Positions 62,621-64,000 of a DNA stretch of 64,000 nucleotides are shown here, one piece after another. The notes beneath the pieces were generated by a model. The model was not told where the DNA came from. It worked only from the letters and a program-made list of their open reading frames with translations, and made no database searches. This DNA is from Prolixibacteraceae bacterium (GTDB lineage: Bacteria > Bacteroidota > Bacteroidia > Bacteroidales > Prolixibacteraceae): positions 62,001-126,000 of the forward strand of contig DOAQ01000025.1 in assembly GCA_003506435.1 (NCBI GenBank), read 5' to 3'. The number at the start of each line of letters is the position of its first letter. The stretch's first letter is position 1. The position numbers and the translations under genes are program-made.

Positions 62621-64000
62621 TTAATAATACGTTTTTATGCCTGGATCAACCGTTGAATATACGACAGCATCTTCAGCATAAACCCGGTAACCTTCAGGAA
62701 TATTCCGGGCTTTCAGTGTGATGCTGTGCCCTTTTTCCGGAAGCTCGTATTGCCAGGCCACATCATGGCGGCGAAGCAGAGATGAGGTGGGCATCTTAAC
62801 TGTCTCAAGAAGCTGTCCGTCAGCAAAAACATCCACTTCAAGAACAATGTCGGGTTGTTGACTTTCTTTATGAGCGCTTCCGGTTACTACAAAACCGCAT
62901 CCTTTTATTTCGAATGATATTTCAGAATTTTTAGTGGAGAGCCATTTATTCAGCTTTTGCCGTTCTGTCGGAAATAGACCATTGAAGGCTGCTTCAAGCG
63001 GAACCGATTGCGGAGTCTGATATTTGATCATCAAGTTTTCACCTTCTTCTTTTCCTCCGTTCTTTTTGATCATTTCAAAAGCATGACGATAACCAATATC
63101 GTACACCTTATTAAGAGACATGTTTGTATAACGAAAATTTATTTCTTCAACTTTGTTGATTCCCTTTTTCCAGAAATCGGGAATCTGACTGTATCCGATC
63201 ATGGTGCCTAATATTCCTGCAGCATTGGCCGGATTACAATCCGAATCGAATCCGCAGCGGGTACTTATATCTACTGTAGAGCCAAAATCGCCCTCACCAT
63301 AAAGCAGACCGATCACGATGTAGGCAGCGTTAATTTTAGCATCGATATTGAATGGAACAAAAACTCCTGCCGGACAACCTTTCTCGGAAGTCCACTTTTT
63401 CTGTGCTTCAAACCATGTACTTTTCCAATCGCCGGGATATTTTTTATGCCATTGGATGATATTGGCAATACACTGGTGAAATTCACTTTCGGCAGGGATA
63501 GTTTTCAGTGCTTCGGATACAATTAGTTCAATATCATCATAGACGTATGCCAGAGAATACATTGCCGCAACATAAATTCCCCCGTAAACTCCATCGCCAT
63601 AATTCATAATGTGACCGATCCGGTTCCCGATTTCAATTGCCGAATTAACCATTCCCGGTGACATTAGTCCGGCAAAATCGGCCTCAATCTGAAAATCAAT
63701 GTCATCGGCATGCGGATTATTTTTCCAGTGTCCTGAAGCCGGAGGCATGATCCCATTCAGAATGTTGTAGCGGGCAGCCTGGTTGGCGTGCCACAAAGGA
63801 TACTCAGCATGTGCAAAAGCCAGTGCATGAAGGGAATCAGGTGCATCCAGACCATATTTTTCAAACGTTTCCACGAAGGTCATATCCATATAGACGTCAT
63901 CGTATAAACCCGGATGATTTTCATACCACCAAAGGATCTTGTTTTCATCCCAGGGGATCGGAACATGATCATTAATCATCGTTCCGTTCCACCGAAACTC
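62621..64000 (-). CDS. ADP-ribosylglycohydrolase-family protein (5' end outside window)
   Basis: The frame stays open past the Met at 63979 to the window edge (EFRWNGT precedes it), so this is the C-terminal part of a longer gene. The family's metal-binding blocks are visible: YDDVYMDMTFV near the start, and RCGFDSDCNPANAAGILGTMIGY near the middle. A beta-sandwich-like C-terminal region (about 370-450) follows. ADP-ribosylglycohydrolases hydrolyse N- or O-glycosidic bonds to ribose using two magnesium ions. Its coupling to ribokinase and a ribose-type transporter suggests release and use of ribose from a nucleoside-like or ADP-ribose-like compound. The upstream partner genes lie outside. Confidence 0.9.
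   Translation of the reverse strand, partial: EFRWNGTMINDHVPIPWDENKILWWYENHPGLYDDVYMDMTFVETFEKYGLDAPDSLHALAFAHAEYPLWHANQAARYNILNGIMPPASGHWKNNPHADDIDFQIEADFAGLMSPGMVNSAIEIGNRIGHIMNYGDGVYGGIYVAAMYSLAYVYDDIELIVSEALKTIPAESEFHQCIANIIQWHKKYPGDWKSTWFEAQKKWTSEKGCPAGVFVPFNIDAKINAAYIVIGLLYGEGDFGSTVDISTRCGFDSDCNPANAAGILGTMIGYSQIPDFWKKGINKVEEINFRYTNMSLNKVYDIGYRHAFEMIKKNGGKEEGENLMIKYQTPQSVPLEAAFNGLFPTERQKLNKWLSTKNSEISFEIKGCGFVVTGSAHKESQQPDIVLEVDVFADGQLLETVKMPTSSLLRRHDVAWQYELPEKGHSITLKARNIPEGYRVYAEDAVVYSTVDPGIKTYY

Noticed and set aside
1..64000. rRNA, tRNA or CRISPR loci
   Set aside because: I saw no conserved rRNA or tRNA cores and no regularly spaced direct repeats; short pentanucleotide and degenerate repeats do not qualify.

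Overview
This 64 kb window comes from a Bacteroidota chromosome. The evidence is a SusC/SusD pair, dense runs of secreted carbohydrate-active enzymes, lipoproteins with Bacteroidota-style signal peptides, TAnnTTTG-type -7 promoter boxes and almost no Shine-Dalgarno sites. The gene set (alanine dehydrogenase, LepA, 67K-type SppA, ADP-ribosylglycohydrolase with ribokinase) would suit a Marinilabiliales/Prolixibacteraceae-like member of the Bacteroidia, but the genus cannot be fixed from sequence alone. I see no rRNA, tRNA or CRISPR array.

Region 1 (1-31978, all on +) is a large polysaccharide utilization locus. It opens with a truncated SusC and its SusD. A broken NPCBM gene follows, then a GH92 mannosidase, a degenerate-FGE/rhamnogalacturonan-lyase-like fusion and a GH105. 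A cytoplasmic ROK kinase - GmhA-like isomerase - MFS transporter cassette comes next. The locus continues with a GH28-like beta-helix protein, a divergent GH92, a GH36, two tandem pectate-lyase-fold paralogs, a toroid protein of unknown family, a porin-like barrel, a GH78 rhamnosidase and a TIM-barrel lipoprotein. Rhamnose, galactose, galacturonate and mannose chemistries are all represented, so a pectin-like (rhamnogalacturonan) glycan decorated with mannose and galactose is the most natural target. No regulator lies inside the window.

Region 2 (29290-36825, +) is unusual. Two near-duplicate [metallophosphoesterase][glycerophosphodiester phosphodiesterase] pairs flank a sodium/solute symporter and an SDR dehydrogenase. 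A related upstream element precedes both the symporter and the SDR. A beta-propeller phytase lies just beyond. Together they suggest phosphodiester or phospho-polyol scavenging. A 143-bp MITE-like element closes the region.

Region 3 (37030-41691, -) pairs a HEAT-repeat protein carrying two DUF1080 domains with a Tat-exported Gfo/Idh/MocA oxidoreductase. This arrangement fits a 3-keto-glycoside route of glycan cleavage.

Region 4 (42004-58068) is mostly core chromosome: phytase, alanine dehydrogenase, LepA, SppA, FolK, a DUF2807 protein, a membrane-anchored receiver protein, an S41 protease and a POT-family transporter with an outer-membrane partner. Between lepA and sppA sits a small AT-rich accessory island with a ParE/RelE toxin-antitoxin pair, an FRG-domain gene bracketed by inverted repeats, and about 0.9 kb of repeat-rich non-coding DNA.

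Region 5 (57505-60606, +) is a copper module: an HMA-AraC fusion regulator, a CopA ATPase and a small HMA chaperone. Region 6 (60661-64000, -) is an ADP-ribosylglycohydrolase - ribokinase - GRP sugar transporter operon that runs off the right edge.
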